Assembly: GCA_032622095.1 (NCBI GenBank)
Contig: CP136061.1
Coordinates: 131,634,087-131,698,086 of the forward strand
Direction: 5' to 3'
Length of the DNA: 64,000 bases
Origin: Siphonodentalium dalli
Lineage: Eukaryota > Mollusca > Scaphopoda > Gadilida > Siphonodentaliidae
In this document: positions 9,931 to 20,127 of the stretch, in pieces
Numbering within the stretch: position 1 is the stretch's first letter
Layout: every line of letters starts with the position of its first letter
The notes under the pieces: model-generated
Seen by the model: the letters and a program-made list of their open reading frames with translations, nothing else
Told to the model about the DNA's origin: nothing
Database searches by the model: none
Translations under genes and position numbers: made by a program

Positions 9931-11717
9931 TTAAATATATACATCGTAATGAGCATGGACATCTATTAGATTCCGCGCTCTCGTCACTTTGAGACGATTT
10001 TCCAGAGTATCTTTCACATAGCCATCCTTACACACATCAGACCTCCAACGCCCATGGCGTTTTAAACATCTTTCTGTGACGTTTTGGCTTGCGGCTTCTG
10101 AAGCCCCTCCTGATCGTAAAGAATGCAGACCGATATTGAGATTACCAGTAACCATCTTAAGTCTTCGTAAAATGCATTCCCTTGTCCTAGTGTAACTCAA
10201 TATTTTGTTTTTAGAAATGAGTGAACATTTGCTTCCTGACCTATTTATAGGTCGGAACACAAACATATTTGAAGAAAAATCCAAACCGGCTATATTTGAA
10301 TATTTAAAAAACATTTTATGGGGACATAAGCACAACTATCCCCCTTTGAAATCAGCACCTCTTTTCCTCGATATTGGTCTGTCTTACTTTTCTTAATTGT
10401 AACTGCTAAATATTCATCATAAATTTTGATGTCACCACACGTTAAATTACTTAGCTCATCGTATCTCAAAAAACCTGTAAAACTGATCAAAATCATACAT
10501 AAATCGCGAATTACTGCCAAATCATTATTGTCAGTATACTGAGAACAAAGTTCCTTTAGCATGTCTGCTGAAACCGGCTATTTCTTATTAACCACTTTAG
10601 AAAAGATGCGCTTTGATGATTCCAACATCATTTTCACCAAGCCGTCGCCGGTGGGATCTGTTAAACCGTTTATGGTGTGAGCCCACTTAAAGGTACTCAA
10701 CCCGTAAAGAGGGTCCCCATCTCAACAGATTCCAACAACAACAATCCGATCAGAGGGTCCTATATTACTATTTCTTTGGCTTTGGGGGTAAAAAATATTT
10801 GATTCGAGTCGAGGAACCCATCAAACAAAGCTCAGAGTTATTAGATATTGATTTTTGAAAATTCTTATGTTCTCGAGATGAGTACCAATAACTGCCGTCA
10901 ATTTCGTAACATGCTCGAGATTTTACGCCAAAATTATATTCAAACAGACAAGGAGGGATAACTCTATGATCAAGTGGGTAATAACAACGAATTTTTTACT
11001 GTCTTCTGGGCCAGAAACAATTCCCGATAATGAAAAATAATTTCTAAAATCGATATCTAACAAATCTGAGCTTTGATGGGTGACTTCCTCGACTCGAATC
11101 AAATATTTTTGACCCCCGAAGCCATTGAAATAGTAATTGAGAGGAGTTTTGTCGGGTTGAGTACCTTTAATCGCATAAAACAAATCATTTACATAACTCG
11201 ATGAAGAGCCGGAGTCCATAACGTCCGATATGAACATGGCGACATGAATTGGTTCTGCTGGCAAACAGCCAAAGTTTTTGGACTCACAGTATCTTTTCCA
11301 TTTCGTGAAAGAACTAAAGTATGTTTTATTGGTACCGTCACTTCTGGTCCCGATTAGATGATAAGTTTTTGGCGGAACACTAAATATGCAATACCTTCTG
11401 CTAACTTTTGTGCTGGTTGAATAGAATTATTATCCAATAACGCATCAGCCTCCTTAACCTTGTTTGCAATGGAAGTGTTGAACTCAAATTGGTCCTCACA
11501 ACCTTTCCGCTCGAACACATACTGATCTGCGCACGTTTCCTGAATCTCGGCGATTTGTAAGTCATTGTTCAGCTTTTGGGTGCGATCCAAATCACACTTA
11601 AACGTGTGAAGCTGTGCCTTCATCATAGTTTCCATGCTGGATAACATTTCTCTGTGGCAAAGTCATTGAAGCTTTTAAACGATCATCTATAACAGCGTTC
11701 AAATTTGCGGCGTCCAT
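9931..11717 (-). pseudogene. Decayed tyrosine recombinase of a DIRS/Ngaro-like element
   Basis: The frame starts at ATG 11717 directly inside repeat Z2 (peptide start MDAANLNAVIDD) and continues after a shift as an open stretch 11647-11354, a charged, probably helical N-terminal region. A core-binding region follows (YFSSFTKWKRYC near 11300, then PAEPIHVAMFISDV). The catalytic part carries box I TGFLRYDEL (Arg near 10464), a KKSKTD lysine turn, HSLR (His and Arg near 10125-10114), HGRW (His/Trp near 10055-10045) and the likely nucleophile in DGYVKD (Tyr near 10019). All active-site positions of the tyrosine recombinase family are visible. Breaks: frameshifts near 11650, 11355 and 10300, a TAG near 10574, and a MITE at 10687-11170. 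Such enzymes integrate circular DNA intermediates of DIRS and Crypton elements. The copy cannot make a full protein. Confidence 0.85.
10687..11170. mobile_element. TTAA-flanked MITE family 1, complete copy nested in the recombinase ORF
   Basis: Both ends read TTAAAGGTACTCAACCC in inverse orientation, a perfect 17-bp match including the TTAA target duplication. Longer arms around TTTGATTCGAGTCGAGGAA and its inverse make most of the 484 bp a palindrome. It interrupts the recombinase between AIK and WAHTING-type sequence, and counting a single TTAA makes the two frames continuous. TTAA duplication points to piggyBac- or Kolobok-type mobilisation. Other copies: 1276, 4375, 5098, 50331 and 61698. 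Confidence 0.9.
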
Positions 11718-11718
11718 T

Positions 11719-11945
11719 ATAAATTCGCGTGGTGTCGTCGCGCTTCGCTTGAAAACTGACTCTAAAACTGACTCTATACATAATATCCTCTATCATTTAC
11801 TAAAGCATCACTTGACCAATATATGGGACTCCCCATTGGTCAACACTCATGAATTTCGTGCAACGGTACAAGACATAATTTTCCCGCTATACTTGGCGAA
11901 ACGCGGGAAAATATAATTAACGTAAACACCTCACAAAATTAGTAG
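11719..11945. repeat. Repeats Z2 (11719-11915) and X2 (11916-11945)
   Basis: Leader side of the recombinase element. Z2 ends two bases before the ORF start codon, so any promoter for the ORF must lie in this repeat. X2 is the outer boundary and equals X1. Confidence 0.8.
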
Positions 11946-12741
11946 ATGTTCAAATGTCAGAATTCTCGGTTAACTACCAGTGGTCCTCTCCTTGGTGACT
12001 TAGCCGAGTGAGCAGTCTATATACAAAAGAGTGGATAGTGACACTAAACGTTATCACGGTGCGGAATCACCTGGTGTCGAGGTTGGTGAGTACCGAGGCG
12101 AAGCCGAGGCAGGCGCAAATGTACAACAAACATAATATATGAGGAACTGACACAAAACGTAGCATTTTGACTGTTACGAGCATATGATATAGCTTATTTT
12201 AAAAACAAGTTGATACCTTATTTGTTCCGAAATACTCAGTAATTTCTATAACATTCTGACCAAAGTTGCCAGTCGGAGGTTCGTGGAATACACCTGCCTC
12301 CATACATCTAGGAAACTGTGAGTTTTCACACAAATGAGTTATCAGCTTGTTTGAAAAATAGTAATGAATATGCTAGTAGCTGCCAACAATACTATGTAAT
12401 ATGTCAAATCCTAGTTTATTACATTTGCCTCGTTTCTGATCGCGCTTGCGATTGCCTCGGCCATTTTGAATGCGTGATGCTCATCAACTCGAAACCACAT
12501 GATTCCCCACCGTGGTTATGTCAATACGCAGCTATACCGCAAGGGGATTGTCCAGTATCCTTTCATTATATACTGAGGGCGCGGTGCTTCAAATCTTGCC
12601 CTCCTAATTGCTATGTTATGCGGTTATATATTCAGATCTTACTTCGTATATGAGATACATGTATCATAAGTTATTCTTCGCGTGCGTCTTGAAATTAGTT
12701 TTGCACTCTCATATAACGGTTTTGTGACTTTTGACCTGCAG
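11946..12741. other. No gene seen
   Basis: Near 12075-12115 a short GC-richer segment (GTACCGAGGCGAAGCCGAGG) stands out but has no match in the window. The plus-strand frame 12318-12653 is cysteine-rich by chance and has no recognisable domain. Confidence 0.4.
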
Positions 12742-12826
12742 TTCACTACCGCCACCGCTACCTCACCCAAGCACTCATGGAGTCAACATTATCTCAAATC
12801 ATACCCAGTCGATACTGATCATACAC
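12742..12826 (+). CDS. Possible exon, weak
   Basis: 85 bases lie between a reasonable acceptor (TTTTGACCTGCAG) and a strong donor (GTAAGT). Two of three frames are open (one begins FTTATATSPKHSW). The frame compatible with the phase-1 exon at 3342-3442 meets a TGA near its end, so it would be a terminal or alternative exon if used in that gene. No similarity recognised. Confidence 0.2.
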
Positions 12827-13089
12827 GTAAGTAAAATTTCCTGACAACCAGCCCCAGGATGATCCTGCAATAAATAGGACGCTGTACTTGTAAATACCAT
12901 GCATGCAGGTGTGAGTTATGAACACCGTTTTATGACTCCACAGTCCCAAATTAATTCGAGGCCATATATCCAAACCGCCTCAGAACTCACATGGCTGTGT
13001 TGACAGTGAGTTCAATTCGAAAGGTTTGGTTCCTACTGTATTAGCAGCAAGGCTGACCAGGGACTACGTGGCTATATGGTCCCGGTTGG

Positions 13090-13335
13090 GGGGGGGGGGG
13101 TACGCATGCACCTTAACTTTTCCATCTGCACTCTAACCCTTGAGCCAGAGTCAGATCAGGTTTTGATAATTATATCTGCACCCCCCCCCTTGGAACTGGT
13201 ACATCGAGCTTGGTTATTTCCAAAACGGACATTTTTTTCCAACTGATAGGCATTTTTAGACCAAACTTTTGATAAAAAGTAGAAAAATATGCTACTGTTG
13301 GTCTAAAACAATAAACTCCCCACTAGTTACTAATC
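13090..13335. repeat. Dispersed repeat with poly-C/G runs, copy of the 519-1090 family
   Basis: Contains poly-G at 13087-13100, poly-C at 13181-13189, TTTTTTTCCAACTGATAGGC and GCTACTGTTGGTCTAAAACA; the last matches the segment near 760. Non-coding. Confidence 0.5.
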
Positions 13336-13339
13336 ACGG

Positions 13340-13890
13340 CATCGAAATTCTGAGAACATGGAGAAAATAAACATTCAACGAATTATATAATCCATGTAAC
13401 AACATAAACACAAACGACAAAGATCTAAGTGACATAATAGCAAAAACAGGTTCATTGAAGACAAATTCCTAAATCCATTATATGAACCTAATGCATTCTT
13501 AAATGCTCATATAAGTATTGATAAAATTTAGAAGGTAGTAAATAGAGCACGTAAAAAAAAACTCCAAATCCAGCGGTTGTGATGGTATCCCATACGAATC
13601 ACTCAAATTTGTAATCAAAGTCATGCATGAAAAATTCCAATTACTTGCTTTATTTGTATTTATGAACATATATGCCGCTTTAAAGTCATTCTATTCACAT
13701 ACCACAGTTTCGTGGATCCATAAAGATTATTCATGTTTGAAAATTGATATGAAAGATAATATTTTCATGATGTATCACACAATGCATTCAGTGTTCTCAT
13801 ACTCAAATATAGATTACATGTACTCAAGAACCTCGCCTGGATGAGACAACTGTTGAAAATTCCTCAGAAGAAATCATATCGCGAGAGAAA
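13340..13890 (+). pseudogene. Remnant of a non-LTR retrotransposon reverse transcriptase
   Basis: A plus-strand frame from about 13463 reads FLNPLYEPNAFLNAHISID and, after a stop and a one-base shift in an A-run near 13555, NSKSSGCDGIPYESLKF (13560-13610). The pattern 'helix, K.K..G.DGIP.E.LK' is the start of the RT domain of jockey/CR1/L2-like non-LTR elements. Downstream codons to about 13843 stay open but lack the later RT boxes (no F/YADD seen). A short 5'-truncated, dead fragment. The clade cannot be fixed from so little sequence. Confidence 0.75.
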
Positions 13891-14230
13891 CCTCCTTGAA
13901 TATCTTAAATTTACCTGTGGGTTATCATTGTGATGTTGCAAGCATGCATGATCATTGACTATTTCCATATACATAGACATGTATACATGCATTCGAATGA
14001 TCTGCAACGACTAACACCCGTTCAGCGCCGATATATCGATATATCAAAAGTAAGACTCCCACGAATAAGAATCGTAAACTGATGAATTCAAGTCGTGCAT
14101 TGCATTGTGGTCTGTCTTCGCATTGATTACGTGCGATAATATTCAAAACGATAATGTGTGCAACACAATATATCATGCTATAATTTACTGACAGAAGTAA
14201 GTTCCTATATCCTCTCCAAACTCCAAACAG
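13891..14230. other. No gene seen
   Basis: AT-rich; a minus-strand open frame (13952-14176) has no recognisable features. Confidence 0.4.
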
Positions 14231-14279
14231 AGTTAACTCTCATCCCTCCGCTGAGATACCACTGCCACAAGGACATTTG
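14231..14279 (+). CDS. Possible internal exon, weak
   Basis: 49 bases between an acceptor with a moderate pyrimidine tract (CTCCAAACTCCAAACAG) and a donor GTAAGG. If joined in phase to the exon ending at 3442 it reads ELTLIPPLRYHCHKDI with two bases left over, and the candidate exon at 28009 begins with the one base needed. Phase fit across both junctions is suggestive but has roughly a one-in-nine chance of being accidental. No domain recognised. Confidence 0.25.
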
Positions 14280-16391
14280 GTAAGGATTTCTGACATGATC
14301 TTAGTTCTTATATTTTAGGATTAAAATTGTCTGTGTCTGGCTCAGTTCATATTGTTCTTCTCGATGCGGAAAGACGTACCCTGCAATTGATATTGCAAAG
14401 TGTAAAATTTTGGTGTAAAAAAAAGATAATATGTGACTAAATATAGTTCCGAATCCGACGATACGTAAAAATAGATGTATCGGTCAGCAAAGTACCATCC
14501 TCCCGGCAGTGATCTATCCCAGTGATAAGTAGATGGCGCTGCACGGCTGCATGGGGTTTGTATCCTCCCAAGCCTTCGATATATTTTCGTCAGACATGGA
14601 TAGGATCCCCATGCAGCAGACTATGCACAGCATTTCCAGGTCCTTAAACATGATAGCATGTAAATGACTTTCTGAAAGAAACAGAATAAATGTGTACCCC
14701 CGACATAATAAGTGTGGGGGGTCAACTTGAACGGTGCCCCGACAGACGTTTCCGGTTTACGCTGGTAAAACAAAAACATTACTCTTAGTATAAAAAAACA
14801 CACTAATACTCATTCTGTTTTTGTGTGTGTGTGCGTGGTATGGGATGTACACACAAGATTATATATCCGTCACAAGGATAACCAATATTCTTGAATTTTA
14901 TGTGTTTAAGTTTTTCTTTTTAACTTTTAGCCCTTTTGAATTCGATTTTTTTGCCACCGCCAAGGATGAAAATCGTCCATTAAAACCATTTATGTGGCAT
15001 TATATACGAATATTCAGCGCAAATTCTTAAGCAGCTGCATAGATTAATATTCGCTGAACGCTATGATATTATTTTCCCCTCGCAAAACATTAAATATTGT
15101 TCATAATGGAGTTTTAACAAACTGGGGGTGAAAAAAATACTGTACGTTTGAGATGTCACGGGGTGGGGTGTACGATTTCGTTCATTGTTAACTTTGTTTT
15201 GTGTACGGTTTAGGTTGATCATGATCACGTTTGATTGGCATTCCGTGTAAAATAAACTACACAAATACCAAACTATGAATCTTTTTAAAGATATATGGTA
15301 ACTCCCGCTACACAGACGGTGAATATTATAGCTGCTTGGTGGAACTCACTATACTTTAAGTTGTTTTCTACAGTTAGACTATTTTGGATGTCATCTTGAA
15401 TATCTAGAAAGTTGAAGGTTTGTCGGTGTCATCATTCAGATTTAAGCGCAAACATAAGCCATACGACTGAACTCCCACCCCACAACAATTTGCATGAATT
15501 GTATCCAACTTCCATGAAAGGCTTATGTGGATGTCTGAATACAGGTATCTTCCAGATAATGTGTTACCCCATATCTCCGTGTCACCCAGAGCATGAAGAC
15601 TCTGTATGATATCATGTCAATAATATAGTATTATGCACTCGTGGATATAAATTTATATGAACATAATGTAGTATAAGACAACAATTAGTGAAGGCGTATT
15701 CGATTATGTATCTACCCTATAGTTCGACGACTTGCGATTATATATAGGCCAATAATATCCAGACACGTATATACCTGTATAGTCTTATACGGGGTCAAAA
15801 ACACGAAATTAAATATGAACTGTATTTTTCTTGCTAAGCTTAGACCCTACATAATTATGCAAGTATAAGGGCACGCCAAACGATTGAGTCAGGCGAAATG
15901 ATTTCCTATTTCATTAATCTGAAAATATATTTCGATCCGATAAAGATTGGAAAGGTTTATTAGCGCGCGCACCGCGTCGAAATTTCTTGATAGCCGTGGT
16001 CACATGGGCATTATTTATATATAATTGGTTTTTCCGGTTTAAAAGTCGAACTGCGCGACCAGGAGGCGAGTCCGGTAAAAGGTGTAGTTGGGAATTTCAA
16101 TTTCGTTTATTGTCCTTTACATTATTATGCCAATATATAATGTTGATTTTTGGTTTGTGACAAGCTATGTCAATTACCAATAAAAGAAATTTAAAGATAA
16201 TTTGTAAGTCTTATATTTCAATTTTTCGTTCTGCAGCCCACTGATGGTTGTGGTCGGAGACGGCCGAGTCGGCCGCCGGTTCGTTAATTAGGTGCTGGTT
16301 GTTATTGTTATTTTAACGGAATTCTGAGTTGGTCATTCGCGAAACCAATATATTTTATATTCTATAATTACAAACATGGGTATATAATATA
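14280..16391. other. No gene seen
   Basis: Mostly AT-rich unique-looking sequence; several short open frames (14621-14803, 14821-15030, 15061-15264, 15412-15609) show no domain or splice support. A GC-rich spot at 16225-16290 (after TTCTGCAG, with GGCCGAGTCGGCCG) is unexplained. Confidence 0.4.
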
Positions 16392-16541
16392 CTAGAAGGT
16401 GACCCGACTTCGTCCGGGCTTTGACCTTGAATTGTCTATTTTGAAAGCCAAGGTCAAGTGGGGTCACGATTTGACCCGTCCAAAAAGTACCCGACAAAAG
16501 TACCCGTCGAAATCCATCCGGTTTTACCCGATTTGACCTTG
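16392..16541 (-). mobile_element. Helitron-like 3' end fragment
   Basis: The minus-strand 3' end: GCCCGGACGAAGTCGGGT hairpin, CACCTT, then CTAG at 16395-16392 followed by T. It matches the ends at 52200 and 53058. It is truncated after about 150 bp, where a second 3' end begins. Confidence 0.7.
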
Positions 16542-17315
16542 TAGAAGGTGACCCGACTTCGTCCGGGCTTTGACCTTGAATTTACCATTTTGAAGGTCAA
16601 GGTCAGGTGGGGTCAAACACCAACACCCCCCAAAATGGTGGAAATCGGCCCAGCGGATACCGGAAAATCGGACCAGCGGATACCGAGATACCCTATGCAT
16701 CAAATTTCGTCCGTAAAAATCCGCCAGTTTAACCCGATTTGATTTCCACTCAAGTATATAAACCCGCCTCATATACACACGCTCATTAATTATCAAGTTT
16801 CAATGTAAAGATAAATTACCATCGGTGCCCGAGATATCGCCAAGACGTCTGAAACAGTCAAATGCATCGGCCGGTTAAGCGTTAACGTGATCTAACGTTA
16901 TGACCTCTAACGACGTCATATAAGTTACGCATTGTTTTTATCCTGAAGGAAGATAGTACCACTTCTTCTTGATAATTGAGGCAGATAACTAAAACGGATA
17001 CATACGCATTATATATCGTTGGAAAGAGGAAACACGAAAGATTCTCACAGTGTCATTATTATGACTGGCATTTTATTATTCGCGCTGTTTCGAATCGATT
17101 TGTAAGCACCGAACTCAAATGAAAGTCCCGTAACACAGCGTAAAAACAGATTTGACCTCGGCACGTGAAAAGTTGACATCGAATCTGAAAATCAATAGGC
17201 CTATATGTTACTCCTGGCCCGAAAATACCCCCACATACCAAGTTTCATCGAAATCGGGTCGGCCGTTTTCGAGTTCATCGATTACACACAAACAAACAAA
17301 CAGATCTTCCGAATG
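16542..17315 (-). mobile_element. Helitron-like element, minus strand
   Basis: The 3' hairpin is intact but the terminal CTAG reads CTAC at 16542. The segment 16600-16815 is an inverse match to 51815-52050 (GGAAATCGGCCCAGCGGATA). Towards 17310 the sequence ACAAACAGATCTTCC is the inverse of the family 5' signature GGAAGATCTGTGTG, so the element probably ends there. The interior has GAAATCGGGTCGGCCGTTTT, a phrase common in these non-autonomous elements. Open frames on both strands are incidental. Confidence 0.6.
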
Positions 17316-17752
17316 GTTTTCATGTAAAGCCTGTCGACGAGAGCAGGCTTTTTGTGTGCCCGTCCGAAGGGAGACACAAGGACGGTGATGGGCTCACCGG
17401 ATATCGCCCTTACGCTCTGCCTTCAGATGTTTTGAATTTCTTTTTCATGATTGGCTGTCTTTCGGTCGCGGCAAGGCGAGATGTTGTTATTAGCCGTTGT
17501 TATTTGCTTTACTCTTTTTCTTTTTTCTTTTATTCTCTTCTTTTCTTTTCTTCTTTTTCTGTGTTTAAATTGGTGATGAAGGTGCTGAAGGAAGTATACC
17601 AGCTTCTCTCAAACAACTGTAGAACGCCGCATCTTATTACGCCACGTGGTGGTGTAAGTTGTTTCGGAGATTTATGATATTGTGTGGTGGACTGGACGAA
17701 TGTATTCTTGGAGATTTTGTGTGTACCTTACTCAATCGTACCGATAGAATCA
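17316..17752. other. No gene seen; one small hairpin
   Basis: At 17325-17352 AAAGCCTG pairs with CAGGCTTT across a 12-base loop. The sequence after it to about 17470 is GC-richer than its surroundings (GGTGATGGGCTCACCGGATA) and might be the edge of another repeat. A T/C-rich run follows at 17510-17570. Confidence 0.4.
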
Positions 17753-18840
17753 CGTAGATGCTGAAATTGTAAAGTTAACGCCACCGGTGTATAATGTGTT
17801 TTTGAAAATATGATAAATCGTATCGATAGAGTCAGGACAGGCTGAAATTGTAAACTTAAAGTGACCGGTGTAATAATATGTTGTTGAAAATATAAATAAT
17901 ATGATAGCCTGAAAATAATGTATAACCCATTGGGAGCCCCTGGTGTATTCTTGGAGATTTTTTTTTGTACCTTACTCAATCTTACCGATATAATCACGTA
18001 GATTAGTCGGATTCCTTATGTCGAAAAAAATGGTCGCGCGTTTTCGGAATGTTAAAAGCGATACGAGAACAGTTCTTATACCACCAATGTGTCTATTTTC
18101 AGAATCTACCTGTTTCCAGCTTGATATTTTAGTGGAAACAGGTTTGTGTGAGGCTTTTGTTTGTGTACCCCTCTATTTTTTCCCCATCCACCTGGTAATA
18201 AAAACATGCTATTACGCATAGCAAGTTCGGTAAGTGGCTTTCTTTCTTCTTGGAAATCGAAAAACATGGAGAGATCTTGCCACAAATTACTTAAGTAAGG
18301 TGTTGTATATTCTTAACATCAGCTACATCACATATGGACGAACATGAACAATCTACAATGATATCTTGATCATATGCCACAAACAAAACTTAGATACTTC
18401 GAATTTTCGTAAAGATATCGCAGAAAAGCTAACCATACCCCCACCCTGGCTGATTTCACAAGTCAGATTCTTTTGGTCGAAAACAACGGTCGCGCAATTT
18501 CGGATTGTCAAAGACGACATGCAAACGGTTTATTTATCAATAGCGTGTCTACTTTCAGAGGTTACCTGTGTCCAGTTAAAATGTTATTGGGAAAAAATGT
18601 TTTTGGACTGTTTTAAGAATTTAAAGAGCGTTTGCTTATTATACAAATATTATTCCTCATAACTAACCTTCTGGTGGAATGTGCGAGTTGAAATTAACAA
18701 AAGTATCAAATATGGTGGTCTACTTCTTTCAGAGTCTACTTGTTTCCAGTCTGACATGTTATTGGAAACAAATTGTTTGGACGGTTTTAAAAACTTAAAG
18801 AGCGTTTCCTGATTATACAGATATTAACTAACACGATTAG
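17753..18840 (+). repeat. Repeat block, copy A (contains three diverged sub-repeats)
   Basis: 17753-17945 holds two tandem sub-units (GCTGAAATTGTAAA...TTGAAAATAT) and recurs at 22654-22845. From 17861 to 18409 the sequence is nearly identical to 19461-20009. Around 18017-18240, 18478-18680 and 18705-18840 there are three diverged versions of a unit with TTTCAGAGTCTAC.TGTTTCCAG and TTATTGGAAACA. An open frame at 18018-18221 and its twin in copy B are shared because of the DNA duplication; no protein family is recognised. Confidence 0.8.
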
Positions 18841-19460
18841 CCTTTTCATGAATTGTACGAGTTGAAATTATGCACATATGTCAAGTATGACTAGAAATAT
18901 ATTTTTGAGAATGATGTCGTCAGATAAGTCTCCGCAGGTACAGTATTACAGTTGCGAACAAAACTAACGTTGAAACCTATAGAGAGTTTGACAATTTACT
19001 CGAATGTTCACAGTGGTGCATATATGCATGGCTCTTACATGTAATCTATGGTAACTACATGTGATTTTACAAAATTAACTTGCAATATAGTCAGGCCACC
19101 AGATACAGTAGTTGAAAAAATGTGGTTCACATCAATCATATACATCACAATCACGTGCTTCAGTGATAATGTCCACTATTCTACAAATGTAATGTTTATC
19201 AAGACTAAAGTTTCAGGATGCCGTTGTAAAATTGATTGATTGTGTTTTTTATCAATTGACTAAATTAATGTTTATTGCCAGGACGAAGTACCGCATAATA
19301 CGGAGTTGTGTGCTAACAAATATGCGAGTCATATTTATGTAAGTTTCAGTCACTGTTTGTTAAAATTGTTGGGTCATGCATAATTTTTTATATTTTCATG
19401 CCAAGCTATGGTGCTTATTACGGTGGCTGGTTTAGGACATGGGAATATTTTTTGTATTTC
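18841..19460. other. Spacer between repeat copies; no gene seen
   Basis: AT-rich. Near 19405-19440 the word GGTGGCTGGTTTAGGACAT appears, with its inverse at 21078-21096. Confidence 0.4.
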
Positions 19461-20127
19461 GTGACCGGTGTAATAATATGTTGTTGAAAATATAAATAAT
19501 ATGATAGCCTGAAAATAATGTATAACCCATTGGGAGCCCCTGGTGTATTCTTGGAGATTTTTTTTTGTACCTTACTCAATCTTACCGATAGAATCACGTA
19601 GATTAGTCGGATTCCTTATGTCGAAAAAAATGGTCGCGCGTTTTCGGAATGTTAAAAGCGATACGAGAACAGTTCCTATACCACCAATGTGTCTATTTTC
19701 AGAATCTACCTGTTTCCAGCTTGATATTTTAGTGGAAACAGGTTTGTGTGAGGCTTTTGTTTGTGTACCCCTCTATTTTTTCCCCATCCACCTGGTAATA
19801 AAAACATGCTATTACGCATAGCAAGTTCGGTAAGTGGCTTTCTTTCTTCTTGGAAATCGAAAAACATGGAGAGATCTTGCCACAAATTACTTAAGTAAGG
19901 TGTTGTATATTCTTAACATCAGCTACATCACATATGGACGAACATGAACAATCTACAATGATATCTTGATCATATGCCACAAACAAAACTTAGATACTTC
20001 GAATTTTCGAAATATGGTGGTCTACTTCTTTCAGAGTCTACTTGTTTCCAGTCTGACATGTTATTGGAAACAAATTGTTTGGACGGTTTAAAAAACTTAA
20101 AGAGCGTTTCCTGATTATACAGATATA
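19461..20127 (+). repeat. Repeat block, copy B (recent duplication of 17861-18830 with a 298-bp gap)
   Basis: 19461-20009 is the same length (549 bp) as 17861-18409 with only a few substitutions (for example GTTCTTATACC versus GTTCCTATACC). It then jumps directly to sequence equal to about 18708-18830, omitting 18410-18707. This is either a recent duplication with deletion or evidence of how the sub-repeats recombine. Confidence 0.9.

Larger units (their letters stand above)
9107..11945 (-). mobile_element. Tyrosine-recombinase element with split direct repeats, no RT (DIRS/Ngaro-like)
   Basis: Three repeat modules surround one decayed recombinase ORF. X (ATTAACGTAAACACCTCACA and 10 more bases) is at 9107-9136 and 11916-11945, at both outer ends. 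Y (CCCAAATAAACAA, then TGTTGCCAC, AAGCGATG.GCGCATT) is at 9177-9239 and 9806-9867. Z (AATTCG.GTGGTG.CGTCGCGCTTCGC-type start, CGGGAAAATATA end) is at 9639-9804 and 11719-11915. On the coding strand the order is X-Z-ORF-Y-Z-spacer-Y-X, which is A1-ORF-B1-A2-B2, the split-direct-repeat plan known for Ngaro/PAT elements of the DIRS order. No reverse transcriptase or RNase H sequence is present in the 2.8 kb. It may be an internally deleted copy or an RT-free lineage. The minus-strand frame 9381-9626 in the spacer is not recognisable. Confidence 0.75.

Noticed and set aside
12742-12826. Second coding exon directly after 3342-3442
   Set aside because: In the required phase it meets a TGA before the donor; kept only as a weak separate candidate.
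17325-17352. Hairpin AAAGCCTG/CAGGCTTT followed by a few T, like a bacterial intrinsic terminator
   Set aside because: The window is clearly eukaryotic and there is no gene upstream; it sits next to a Helitron-like end and is better seen as part of a repeat.
18018-18221. Same 67-residue frame also present at 19543-19821
   Set aside because: The DNA itself is duplicated almost without change, so conservation of the frame is no evidence of coding.
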